Positions 8,099-15,333 of a DNA stretch of 64,000 nucleotides are shown piece after piece. The notes beneath the pieces are model-generated. The model was not told the origin of the DNA. It made no database searches and worked only from the letters and a program-made list of their open reading frames with translations. Within the stretch, counting starts at the first letter, position 1. Each line of letters begins with the position of its first letter. The stretch is from QHXM01 sp963697975 (GTDB lineage Bacteria; Acidobacteriota; Blastocatellia; Pyrinomonadales; Pyrinomonadaceae): assembly GCA_963697975.1 (NCBI GenBank), contig OY969111.1:4898001-4962000 (forward strand), written 5' to 3'. A program made the translations under genes and the position numbers.

Positions 8099-9214
8099 TT
8101 AACGTTTCAGTTCTTTAAGAGCCGGAGTTTCTGCCAGTTCTCTGGCGAACTGATCGGTCCCGTTTCGCTTATCAAATTTCTCGCCTATTTCTCGCGCGCG
8201 GCTCTCGAACCATTCCTTCATTTGTGAGATTTCGTAATGGTGGTTCTGGCTGTACTGATAGAGCGGGAACGATTCAGAGAAGCGCACCTTGATAGTCCGC
8301 TCGCCTGCATCGGACATGAGTTCGAGTAAAAGCCACGCCGCACGATAGAAGGTGTAATTATCGTACTGGCTCTTATTTTTATCCGTCCAGCGAAAGTGAT
8401 ATTCCAAAAGCTGCGTGGCCTTCTCAAAGTCGCCGTACAGCGCGAGGAAGAGAAGATGATCGCTCACGTAGGTCAGGTAAATCACGTTGTGCGAGATCAT
8501 GGCGTAACCACGCGAGTGATAATCGCGCGCCTCCGCCCAACGCCCCAGACGGACGAGAGGCAGAAGTATGTTCGCCAGCGTCCTCTGCGGCACAGACCTG
8601 CACCTGTGCAAGCCTGAAAAAATCGGTTCGGCGAGACTGTGTGCAAGCTCGTCTTCGCCGCAGTAGGCTTGAAAAGTGACCCGCTCATCTATCTCGCAGG
8701 CAGCGCAATCGCTCAGTTCATCTCTTGAGAGTTCCTGCGCGCGGCGAAAGTGTCTGAGCGCTTCATCCCTGTTGCCGAAAAACTTCTCAGTGCGATAGCG
8801 GTAATAATAGACCACGCGCAGCCCGTAGCCTGCCTTCAGGTAGCGGCGCTCCATCTCGTCGAGCATTTCGTAGATTTGTTCTTTGGTTATCTGCGGATAA
8901 TTGACTACGACGTTGACGATCCACTTGTACCTCCAGAGGAGCAGCCACTCGGAGAATTTCTCAGGATAGTTGTCAAACTGCGCCAGACACCATGAATACG
9001 CGACCAGCGCCTTTTCCGTTTCGCCGCCCCAGAACGCCGCCTCGATCAACTGCTCGCGCGCCTGATACTGAAGCTGAACGTCATGCCCTGTGTCGGCAAT
9101 GCGAACAGCTTCTTCGAGCGTCATAATCTTCTCGACGCCATCCCCCAGACGCGTCGCCCGGCGAATCAGTTCCTGCACGCTGGCTTCAATCTCGTATTCG
9201 TTGATCTCTTTCAT
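8099..9214 (-). CDS. Helical TPR-like protein coupled to an HSP90 gene
   Basis: 371 residues, no signal peptide, almost entirely alpha-helical with degenerate TPR-type helix pairs (AREQLIEAAFWGGETEKALVAYSW, RYRTEKFFGNRDEALRHFRRAQEL, LVRLGRWAEARDYHSRGYAMI, LALYGDFEKATQLLEYHF). Its start overlaps the stop of the HSP90-like gene by 4 nt (ATGA), so the two are translationally coupled. TPR proteins are standard HSP90 co-chaperones in eukaryotes; here the gene pairing suggests, but does not prove, a dedicated partner or client adaptor. The stop codon is just inside the edge of the tandem-word element at 8011. Confidence 0.65.
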   Translation of the reverse strand: MKEINEYEIEASVQELIRRATRLGDGVEKIMTLEEAVRIADTGHDVQLQYQAREQLIEAAFWGGETEKALVAYSWCLAQFDNYPEKFSEWLLLWRYKWIVNVVVNYPQITKEQIYEMLDEMERRYLKAGYGLRVVYYYRYRTEKFFGNRDEALRHFRRAQELSRDELSDCAACEIDERVTFQAYCGEDELAHSLAEPIFSGLHRCRSVPQRTLANILLPLVRLGRWAEARDYHSRGYAMISHNVIYLTYVSDHLLFLALYGDFEKATQLLEYHFRWTDKNKSQYDNYTFYRAAWLLLELMSDAGERTIKVRFSESFPLYQYSQNHHYEISQMKEWFESRAREIGEKFDKRNGTDQFARELAETPALKELKR

Positions 9215-11031
9215 TGAATGCCATCCACAATCAGGTCAGCACCCCACGCGACGAGTCCCATCAAGCCTTCATTGAACAACTTCATCTCCTTCGAGTTGAG
9301 TGGCCGGTGGCCGAGCATCAACGCCTGCACGTAAAGCACCTGAATGGAGAATTGAAGGAGCGTTTCGTCGTCCATCCGGCAGACTTTGTTGATGACGGGG
9401 TTGCGGTAGTTGAAGCAGAGCCGCCCGTCCGCGTCGTCCGTCAAGGCTTCGTCCAGATTGTCCAGCACTGAAGACCAGAAAGAATCCGTCACCTCTTTGG
9501 TTCTTTCAATCGTCCGGCGAAAGCTCGCTTCCTCGCTCGCAGTATAAAGCGCTGGCAAATCTTCGGGCGAGAATTTACGAACTTCCACCAGGCAGTTATA
9601 GGGGCGCAAGGTGCTTTCGGCGAAGGCGACGAACTTTGCTATCTCGTCCTGCTCGTCCAGCGTCAGGTGCTCGAAGGTGTACGAAAGACTGTTGCCGTCA
9701 ACTTCACGAAAGCGCACGTCTGGGAAGACTTCACGAAGTTTCAAGAGCAGTTGCAGGTCGTAAGTATAGGCGGCGTTTATCACGCACAGCGATTGAGACG
9801 CGGCAACGCGCGATACCTGCCTGAACTGATCTAGCCCCGGAGCGTAGTGGATGGTTTCATTCTCCTGACGATACTCGGTCAACGTCATCGTGCCCATGTT
9901 CGTCTCAAACGGCAGCCAGTTAACAAAGATTCGGAAGAACTCTTCGTCTTCAGCCGCCAGCGCCTTGATCGAGAGATAATGCAACTGGATGAGCTTCTTC
10001 AAACGCTTCGAATCTTTCTCCGCCAACTCCACCAGATAATTGCGAAGGCAGCGTCCGAGCGAATCGCGCGTCTCGGTAAGCGCTTCGTCTTCGTAGAACG
10101 ACTCGCGCGAGGCTGTGGGCCTGAGGTCGTTGGCGTTGACGACGCACTTGACGAAAAATGCCCAGTCCGGCAGCAAGCCTTCGGCGTCTTCCGAGAGCAG
10201 CATGTTCTTCAGATAAACGCGGTGGGTTCTTCTCGCCGCGAGGCTCATCGGATATGGCAGGACAAAGGCCGCGCCGCGAACATCGCCAACGGATGATTGC
10301 AGCGGGATGTAGTCCAGAAAGTCCGTCTCGAATGTTTTGCGCCCATAATCAAGATATGCATCGTGCTCAAGTTGAACGGTGGAGAACTCCTGCTTCCAGG
10401 GTGGCTCTTCATCGTTAATGAGAGACGAGCCGTAAAGGTCGGTCAACTGAATCGGGTAGGGCAGCAAACTCCCGTAATGATGCGCGAGCCTACGTACCGT
10501 CTCCGGCTCGAAATACTCTTCGCTTCCGGCCTTGCAGCGCAGCAGCACTTCTGTGCCCGGCTCCATTTCGCGCTCAAGAACTTTTATGGAATATGTTCCA
10601 TCGGCATGGCCGCGCCACTCGACCGCCGGGCTTCCGGCTTTTATTGAGCGCGTCACAACCGTAATCTCTTCGCTGACCACGAAGCAGGAAAGCAGCCCGA
10701 TGCCGAACTGCCCTATGAAATCGCTACGCTGCTCGGCCAAATCCCCGCGCTTCGAGGTCTGGCCGATGGTGGCGAGAAAGAGATGAATCTCCTCTTCGGT
10801 TAAGCCGACGCCGTTGTCGCGGAAGATAAGAACAGGGCGAGCATCGCCGCCGCCCTCGGGCAGTTCGATATAAACCTCTCCGCGATGAGTCGGCTCAATG
10901 TGTAGGCGCGCGGTGATGGCATCAACCGCATTCTGTAGAAGCTCACGAATGAAGACCTGCGGGCTGCTATAAATGTGCTGAGAAAGAAGATCAATAATCC
11001 CGCCGAGGTTGACTTGGAATCTATAATCCAT
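9211..11031 (-). CDS. HSP90-family chaperone (HtpG-like, divergent)
   Basis: 606 residues. The N-terminal GHKL ATPase carries E30/N34 in IRELLQNAVDAI, the DNGVG box at 72-76 and GQFGIG at 107-112, so ATP binding and lid closure should work. A middle domain follows (about 220-480) and a short C-terminal dimerisation-like region. It differs from ordinary HtpG: the lid reads TIGQTSKRGDLAEQRSDF and the catalytic-loop and C-terminal regions are hard to match to HtpG. It is followed, with a 4-nt overlap, by a TPR-like gene. Probably a specialised cytosolic HSP90 working with that protein. Confidence 0.85.
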   Translation of the reverse strand: MDYRFQVNLGGIIDLLSQHIYSSPQVFIRELLQNAVDAITARLHIEPTHRGEVYIELPEGGGDARPVLIFRDNGVGLTEEEIHLFLATIGQTSKRGDLAEQRSDFIGQFGIGLLSCFVVSEEITVVTRSIKAGSPAVEWRGHADGTYSIKVLEREMEPGTEVLLRCKAGSEEYFEPETVRRLAHHYGSLLPYPIQLTDLYGSSLINDEEPPWKQEFSTVQLEHDAYLDYGRKTFETDFLDYIPLQSSVGDVRGAAFVLPYPMSLAARRTHRVYLKNMLLSEDAEGLLPDWAFFVKCVVNANDLRPTASRESFYEDEALTETRDSLGRCLRNYLVELAEKDSKRLKKLIQLHYLSIKALAAEDEEFFRIFVNWLPFETNMGTMTLTEYRQENETIHYAPGLDQFRQVSRVAASQSLCVINAAYTYDLQLLLKLREVFPDVRFREVDGNSLSYTFEHLTLDEQDEIAKFVAFAESTLRPYNCLVEVRKFSPEDLPALYTASEEASFRRTIERTKEVTDSFWSSVLDNLDEALTDDADGRLCFNYRNPVINKVCRMDDETLLQFSIQVLYVQALMLGHRPLNSKEMKLFNEGLMGLVAWGADLIVDGIQ

Positions 11032-11072
11032 GATGACCTACGACCTATGTATGGTTGTGTGTCTTAGCGGAA

Positions 11073-11095
11073 ACGGGAGGCTTGTGGCCTCCCGT
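11073..11095 (-). terminator. Terminator after tRNA-Lys
   Basis: A 9-bp perfect stem ACGGGAGGC/GCCTCCCGT with a 5-nt loop lies between tRNA-Lys and the HSP90 gene. On the minus strand it is followed by TTTCCGC, a weak U-tract. Confidence 0.6.
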
Positions 11096-11114
11096 AATTT
11101 ATTAAAATTGTTGA

Positions 11115-11187
<73 letters not shown>

Positions 11188-11240
11188 ACATGAAGCATGG
11201 TGGATGGCATTTTACATGCGCTCTGCGAGAGTCGCAAGCG

Positions 11241-11292
11241 GAGTGCTTTGAATCCTCGATTCACTGATTAAAAGTCGGTTATTCTACTAAGC
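11241..11292 (-). pseudogene. Decayed tRNA-Lys copy
   Basis: This stretch aligns with the neighbouring tRNA-Lys over the T arm, variable region, anticodon arm and part of the D arm (GATTAAAAGTCGGTTATTCTAC against GGTTAAAAGCCAGTTGCTCTAC). It has many transitions, a 4-nt loss in the D loop and no acceptor stem. It looks like a tandem duplicate that has degenerated between purA and the intact gene. Confidence 0.6.
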
Positions 11293-11297
11293 AAAAG

Positions 11298-12611
11298 TTA
11301 ACCTTCAAGCCATTCTGCAAGCGTTGAACCTTCGCAAGTAATAGTTTGCCCGCGCTCCGGCCCGGTCGAGATGAGGCCGATTTCGACGCCGATTGAGCGG
11401 GAGAGGAATTCGACGTAGTTGCGTGCCGCTGGGGGAAGAGCGTCAAGCTCTGTGATGCCTTCGGTCAAAGTCTTCCAGCCGGGCAATGTCTCGTAGATGG
11501 GTTCAACGCGGCGCAGGTCTTGAGAGACTGCCGGGAAGGAATCAATCTTCTTCCCGTCGAGGCGATAGCCCGTGCAGACTTTGATTTCATCAAGCGCGTC
11601 CAGCACGTCGAGCTTGGTCAGCGCGACCGAAGTGAAGCCGTTGATGTCCGCCGCATAGCGTGTGGCAAAAGCGTCGAACCAACCACAGCGACGCGGGCGT
11701 TTCGTGACCGCGCCGTATTCGCGCCCGCGTTCGCGGATTAGTTGACCCAGTTCCTCTTCGCCCTTGAGCATCTCGGTGGGAAAAGGCCCTTCGCCGACGC
11801 GCGTTGTGTAGGTGCGGACGATACCGAGCACGCCTGTGATGCGATGCGGTGCCAGCCCCGTACCGATTGATGCGCCGCCAGCGGTCGTGCTTGATGAAGT
11901 GACGAAAGGATACGTGCCGTGATCTACGTCGAGCAGCGTGGCCTGTGCGCCTTCAATCAAAATCGCACGCTTCTCGCGCGCCGCCTTGTTCATGAAATAG
12001 GTCGTGTCGGTGATGAACGGGGCGAGCCGTTCGGCATAACGCGAAGTCTCGTCGAAGATTTGGTCGGGGTCGAGCGCTTCGCCGCCGTAAGCGACGATGA
12101 TGCGATTGGCGTCTTCCAGATTACGCTCGATGCGAGAGCGTAGAACATCCGGCACGAGAGCATCTGCGACACGAATGCCGCGCCGCCCTGTCTTATCTTC
12201 ATAAGCCGGACCGATGCCTCGTAGTGTCGTCCCGACGCGCTCGTTGCCGAGCCGTTCCTCGCTCGTGTGATCGAGCGCACGATGATAGGGAAGAATGAGA
12301 TGAGCGCGTGAACTGACCAGCACACGTTCGGGCGAGACTTCGACGCCCTGTTCGGCAAGCTGATCGGCCTCTTCAAAAAACGCTTTCGGATCAATCACCA
12401 TCCCGTTGCCGAGCACACAGATTTTACCCGGATGGACAATGCCGGACGGCAGCAGGCGCAAGACAAACGCGCGCTCTCCGACATAAACGGAATGCCCGGC
12501 ATTGTGCCCGCCCTGATAACGCGCCACGATCTCGAAATGCTCGGCCAAAAGGTCAACGATCTTCCCTTTGCCCTCGTCACCCCACTGCGCGCCTATTATA
12601 ACAATTATCAT
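11298..12611 (-). CDS. purA: Adenylosuccinate synthetase
   Basis: 437 residues, the usual length. It joins IMP and aspartate using GTP, the first committed step to AMP. The P-loop-like GAQWGDEGKGK (7-17, catalytic Asp12), the GGHNAGH region with catalytic His near 41, GIGPAYEDK, and the C-terminal SIGVEIGLISTGPERGQTI are all present. The ATG at 12611 directly abuts a heptad inverted-repeat element (12612-12695), so there is no Shine-Dalgarno sequence and the whole leader is a hairpin. A cysteine-cluster gene lies upstream on the same strand. Confidence 0.97.
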   Translation of the reverse strand: MIIVIIGAQWGDEGKGKIVDLLAEHFEIVARYQGGHNAGHSVYVGERAFVLRLLPSGIVHPGKICVLGNGMVIDPKAFFEEADQLAEQGVEVSPERVLVSSRAHLILPYHRALDHTSEERLGNERVGTTLRGIGPAYEDKTGRRGIRVADALVPDVLRSRIERNLEDANRIIVAYGGEALDPDQIFDETSRYAERLAPFITDTTYFMNKAAREKRAILIEGAQATLLDVDHGTYPFVTSSSTTAGGASIGTGLAPHRITGVLGIVRTYTTRVGEGPFPTEMLKGEEELGQLIRERGREYGAVTKRPRRCGWFDAFATRYAADINGFTSVALTKLDVLDALDEIKVCTGYRLDGKKIDSFPAVSQDLRRVEPIYETLPGWKTLTEGITELDALPPAARNYVEFLSRSIGVEIGLISTGPERGQTITCEGSTLAEWLEG

Positions 12612-12695
12612 AAGTCAGGAGTCTGGAGTCTGGAGTCTGGGGTCAAGGGAGTCAAAACAGACCCCAGACTCTCTTGACTCCAGACTCCTGACTTG
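12612..12695. repeat. Inverted heptad element upstream of purA
   Basis: The left arm is GTCAGGA/GTCTGGA/GTCTGGA/GTCTGGG; the right arm (12660-12695) is the complement in reverse (CCCAGACTC, TTGACTCCAGACTCCTGACTT). It fills the gap between the YkgJ-like gene stop (12700) and the purA start codon (12611), with no spacer on the purA side. Confidence 0.85.
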
Positions 12696-12699
12696 AGTA

Positions 12700-13104
12700 T
12701 CAGCTTGCTCTCTCTAATTTGACCGGCTTCTCTATGAAATAGAAGCTACAGCTTCCGCGTACTTCTTCCAGATCGCGCTTTTCGATGGGAAAGAGGCGGC
12801 ATTGGTTTGGGCGGTCTTCGTAAACGCCGCAGGTAGTCGTGCCATCGCCGTGCTTTTTCAGGAAAGGACATTTGAAAAGTATCTCGCAGCAAGCCCCGCA
12901 GCGATTACATTCGCCGCGACGAAGGGCAAGGGAAGCGATGACCTCATCTTTACGGAAGTTGGCGCTGACGAAACGACGAACCTTGCCTTGCGCCTGACGA
13001 GCGCGAAACTTGGCATCCTCGACGGCGCGCGAGCGTCTCGCGGCGGCGAGACGTTCTTCCAACGTGCGGTGTCGCGGGGGGCGACTCTGACGCGTAGTTT
13101 TCAT
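12700..13104 (-). CDS. YkgJ-family zinc/iron cysteine-cluster protein
   Basis: 134 residues. After a basic N-terminal region (to ~60) it has the cysteine pattern of the YkgJ/UPF0153 family: ECNRCGACCEILFKCPF (C66, C69, C72, C73, C79), TTCGVYEDRPNQCRLFP (C92, C102) and a last Cys in GSCSFYF. Such proteins bind Zn or an Fe-S cluster, and their role is unknown. The start codon lies 3-4 nt from a heptad repeat run (13108) with no Shine-Dalgarno sequence between. Purine and redox genes on either side give no clear clue. Confidence 0.75.
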   Translation of the reverse strand: MKTTRQSRPPRHRTLEERLAAARRSRAVEDAKFRARQAQGKVRRFVSANFRKDEVIASLALRRGECNRCGACCEILFKCPFLKKHGDGTTTCGVYEDRPNQCRLFPIEKRDLEEVRGSCSFYFIEKPVKLERAS

Positions 13105-13107
13105 AAA

Positions 13108-13179
13108 GTCAGATGTTAGATGCTAGATGCTAGATGTCAGCTCTTACTAACCTCTGACCTCCGAGCTTCCAACCTCTGG
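13108..13179. repeat. Heptad element upstream of the YkgJ-like gene
   Basis: The left run is GTCAGAT/GTTAGAT/GCTAGAT/GCTAGAT; the right run is CTAACCT/CTGACCT and relatives. The arms match each other only partly, so this one is less able to form a long hairpin than others. It begins within 4 nt of the start codon at 13104. Confidence 0.7.
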
Positions 13180-13212
13180 TTTTAGAACTGCGTGTTTCCC
13201 TGGAATAAAGAA

Positions 13213-13257
13213 GTGGCGCGAAGGCGGTCGTCTTTCGGGGAAAACCGTTCGCGCCAC
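13213..13257 (-). terminator. Intrinsic terminator of trxA
   Basis: A 10-bp stem GTGGCGCGAA/TTCGCGCCAC is followed on the minus strand by TTCTTTATT, 16 nt after the trxA stop. Confidence 0.75.
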
Positions 13258-13273
13258 ATGCGCGCTTGTTGCT

Positions 13274-13612
13274 TCAGGCGGCGGCGCTGACGTGCTTGTC
13301 AATCATGCGTGAGATGGCTTCTTTGCTGGTCGCACCGACCACGCGCTCTTCTTCCTTGCCACCTTTGAAGAGAATCAATGTCGGGATGCCCTTGATGCCA
13401 TAGCGTTGTGAGACCGAGGGGTTCTCGTCAACGTTGAGCTTGACGACGCGTGCCGTGCTTGAATACTTCTCCGCCACCGCGTCGACCGTCGGCGCAAGCA
13501 TGCGGCAGGGCGCGCACCAGGCAGCCCAGAAATCTACCAGGACAGGTTTGTCTGCTTGCAGAACGTCTTTTTCAAAAGTGCTGTCGCTCACTTCGCTCAC
13601 ATTTTCACTCAT
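13274..13612 (-). CDS. trxA: Thioredoxin
   Basis: 112 residues starting at the second ATG (13612), which has AAGGAG 8 nt upstream; the first ATG (13618) is only 2 nt from that site. The thioredoxin fold is complete: FEKDVLQADKPVLVDFWA, active site WCAPC (Cys33, Cys36), KLNVDENPSVSQRYGIKGIPT with the cis-Pro, and FKGGKEEERVVGA. It reduces protein disulfides in the cytosol, using electrons from thioredoxin reductase (gene not in the window). It has its own terminator, so it may be monocistronic. Confidence 0.95.
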   Translation of the reverse strand: MSENVSEVSDSTFEKDVLQADKPVLVDFWAAWCAPCRMLAPTVDAVAEKYSSTARVVKLNVDENPSVSQRYGIKGIPTLILFKGGKEEERVVGATSKEAISRMIDKHVSAAA

Positions 13613-13652
13613 ACCCATTTCTCCTTAATTTCTACCTTGACGAAAGCAATAT

Positions 13653-13715
13653 GAAGCAGAGGCTAGAGGTCAGGAAATCTGCTTTTGCTGACCTCCGATC
13701 CCTGTTCTCTGCTTT
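13653..13715. repeat. Inverted heptad element downstream of glgA
   Basis: Left run AGCAGAG/GCTAGAG/GTCAGGA; right run CTGACCT/CCGATCC/CTGTTCT/CTGCTTT. The arms are partly complementary. It begins 1-2 nt past the glgA stop codon. Confidence 0.7.
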
Positions 13716-13716
13716 T

Positions 13717-15138
13717 CTACATTTGAGCCATAGCGCGATAAAGTTGGATGTACTTTTGCGCGGCGACTCGCCATGAATTATCAACGCTCATCCCGTTTCG
13801 CTGAATCCTGCGCCAGAGGTCAGGCTCAGCGTAACAGTAGAGCGCCTCGTAGATTTTATCAAGCATCGCGGCAGCCGTGTAAGGCCCAAACTTGAAGCCG
13901 TTGCCTGTGCCGCTCACCCGGTCGAAGTCCTGAACCGTATCGTCCAGTCCACCAGTCGCCCGCACAATCGGCACAGTGCCGTAGCGCGTGCTGTACATCT
14001 GATTCAACCCGCAAGGCTCAAAGAGCGACGGCATCAGAAATATATCTGCGCCTGCCTCTATGCGGTGCGCGAGCGGTTCATTGAAACCTTTGAAGACGCC
14101 CACCTGGCGCGGTGCGTGATCGCGCATCGTTTGCAGGAAATCTTCATACTCGCTCGCTCCCGAGCCGAGCGCCACGAAGAACGCGCCCGTCGCGAGGATC
14201 GCACCGCCCGCTTCTTTAATCAGGTCGTAGCCCTTCTGCGAAGTCAGCCGCGAAATGTTCGCAATGATGGGACGATCCAAATCCTCCGGCAATCCGAAGC
14301 CGCGCAATAGTTCCAGCTTGCAGGCGCGCTTGCCTTCCAGATTGTCCGCATCGAAATGCGCGGGCAGATTCGGGTCAGTAGCCGGATTCCAGACATCGTA
14401 ATCTACGCCGTTTGTGATGCCGACGAGCCGGTCGCGGCGCGCGCGCAGAATCCATTCAAGTCCATGCCCGTGCTCTGGCTGCTGAATCTCAAGCGAATAG
14501 CGATGGCTAACGGTCGAAAGCGCATCGCTCGTTAATAAACCTGCTTTCAGCGCTGACGCCGCGCCGTCTGACATAAACGACTCGCGCTCTCTATCGCCGA
14601 AGCCCAGAATCCAGAGTTGATTGGGATCAAACGCGCCCTGATAAGCGAGGTTATGAATTGAAAAGAGCGTTCGCGTTCGGGCGTAAAACGAATCATAGGA
14701 GCGGCGCGAGCGAAGTTCCGCAGCGGCGAAACCGCCGGGCCAGTCGTTGACGTGAACGATGTCGGGCGGCGTGCCCAGTCGCTTAAAGAGCGCGAGAGAC
14801 GCGCGACAGAAAAAAGCGAATCGCTCGTGGTCGTCGCGAAAGCCGTAGATCGAATTTCTGGCAAAATACTCCGGCGCGTCTATCAGAAAGGCAGGCGCTC
14901 CCGCCGCGTCAGAGTACCAGACGCGAGCACGATAGCTGCGCCCTCGCCAATCCACGTCCAGGTTGTCAATGATCTGTTCTCGAAGCTGCTGGCGCTTAAT
15001 CTGCTCGTAGAGCGGCATGACGAGCGAGGCGTCCTCGCCCCACTCGCATAAAGCCTTTGGAAGAGCGCCCGCAACATCTGCCAGCCCGCCCGTTTTGGCG
15101 AAAGGCACGGCCTCAGAAGAAAGTATCGCAACGCGCAA
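13717..15138 (-). CDS. glgA: Glycogen synthase (GT5)
   Basis: 473 residues, the normal length for bacterial GlgA, which extends alpha-1,4-glucan from ADP-glucose. It has the GT-B signatures KTGGLADVAGALPKAL at residues 15-30 (nucleotide-sugar binding), the HNLAYQG region, GITNGVDYDVWNPATD, the synthase box ISRLTSQKGYDLI, and the C-terminal EPCGLNQMYSTRYGTVPIVRATGGL. The start appears to be TTG (15138); GAAGAG precedes it closely. No other glg gene adjoins, but a debranching-type enzyme and amylase lie at the far end of the window. Probably used for carbon storage. Confidence 0.95.
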   Translation of the reverse strand: MRVAILSSEAVPFAKTGGLADVAGALPKALCEWGEDASLVMPLYEQIKRQQLREQIIDNLDVDWRGRSYRARVWYSDAAGAPAFLIDAPEYFARNSIYGFRDDHERFAFFCRASLALFKRLGTPPDIVHVNDWPGGFAAAELRSRRSYDSFYARTRTLFSIHNLAYQGAFDPNQLWILGFGDRERESFMSDGAASALKAGLLTSDALSTVSHRYSLEIQQPEHGHGLEWILRARRDRLVGITNGVDYDVWNPATDPNLPAHFDADNLEGKRACKLELLRGFGLPEDLDRPIIANISRLTSQKGYDLIKEAGGAILATGAFFVALGSGASEYEDFLQTMRDHAPRQVGVFKGFNEPLAHRIEAGADIFLMPSLFEPCGLNQMYSTRYGTVPIVRATGGLDDTVQDFDRVSGTGNGFKFGPYTAAAMLDKIYEALYCYAEPDLWRRIQRNGMSVDNSWRVAAQKYIQLYRAMAQM

Positions 15139-15240
15139 AACTCTTCACACTGCGCCCGACTTGTGGGCGTACAAAAAAGAACAAATTAGCAGAGCGTTAG
15201 GTCAGATACTATGCGAAGCCCGCGCCCGTTTGTCAAGAAT

Positions 15241-15333
15241 AGTGGTCAGTGGTCGGTGGTCAGTGATCAGTTAAAAACAAGCGACGAACTGCTTTTGTTC
15301 TAACTGACCACCGACTACTGACCACTGATTACT
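15241..15333. repeat. Inverted heptad element between glgA and rho
   Basis: Left arm 15241-15273 is AGTGGTC/AGTGGTC/GGTGGTC/AGTGATC; right arm 15301-15333 is the complement with six mismatches. Every mismatch is a G/A or C/T transition. The inner loop (AAAACAAGC...GCTTTTGTT) forms an extra small stem. The rho TAG stop overlaps its right end. Confidence 0.85.

Noticed and set aside
11241..11292. Second functional tRNA-Lys
   Set aside because: No acceptor stem or full D arm; only a remnant is left.
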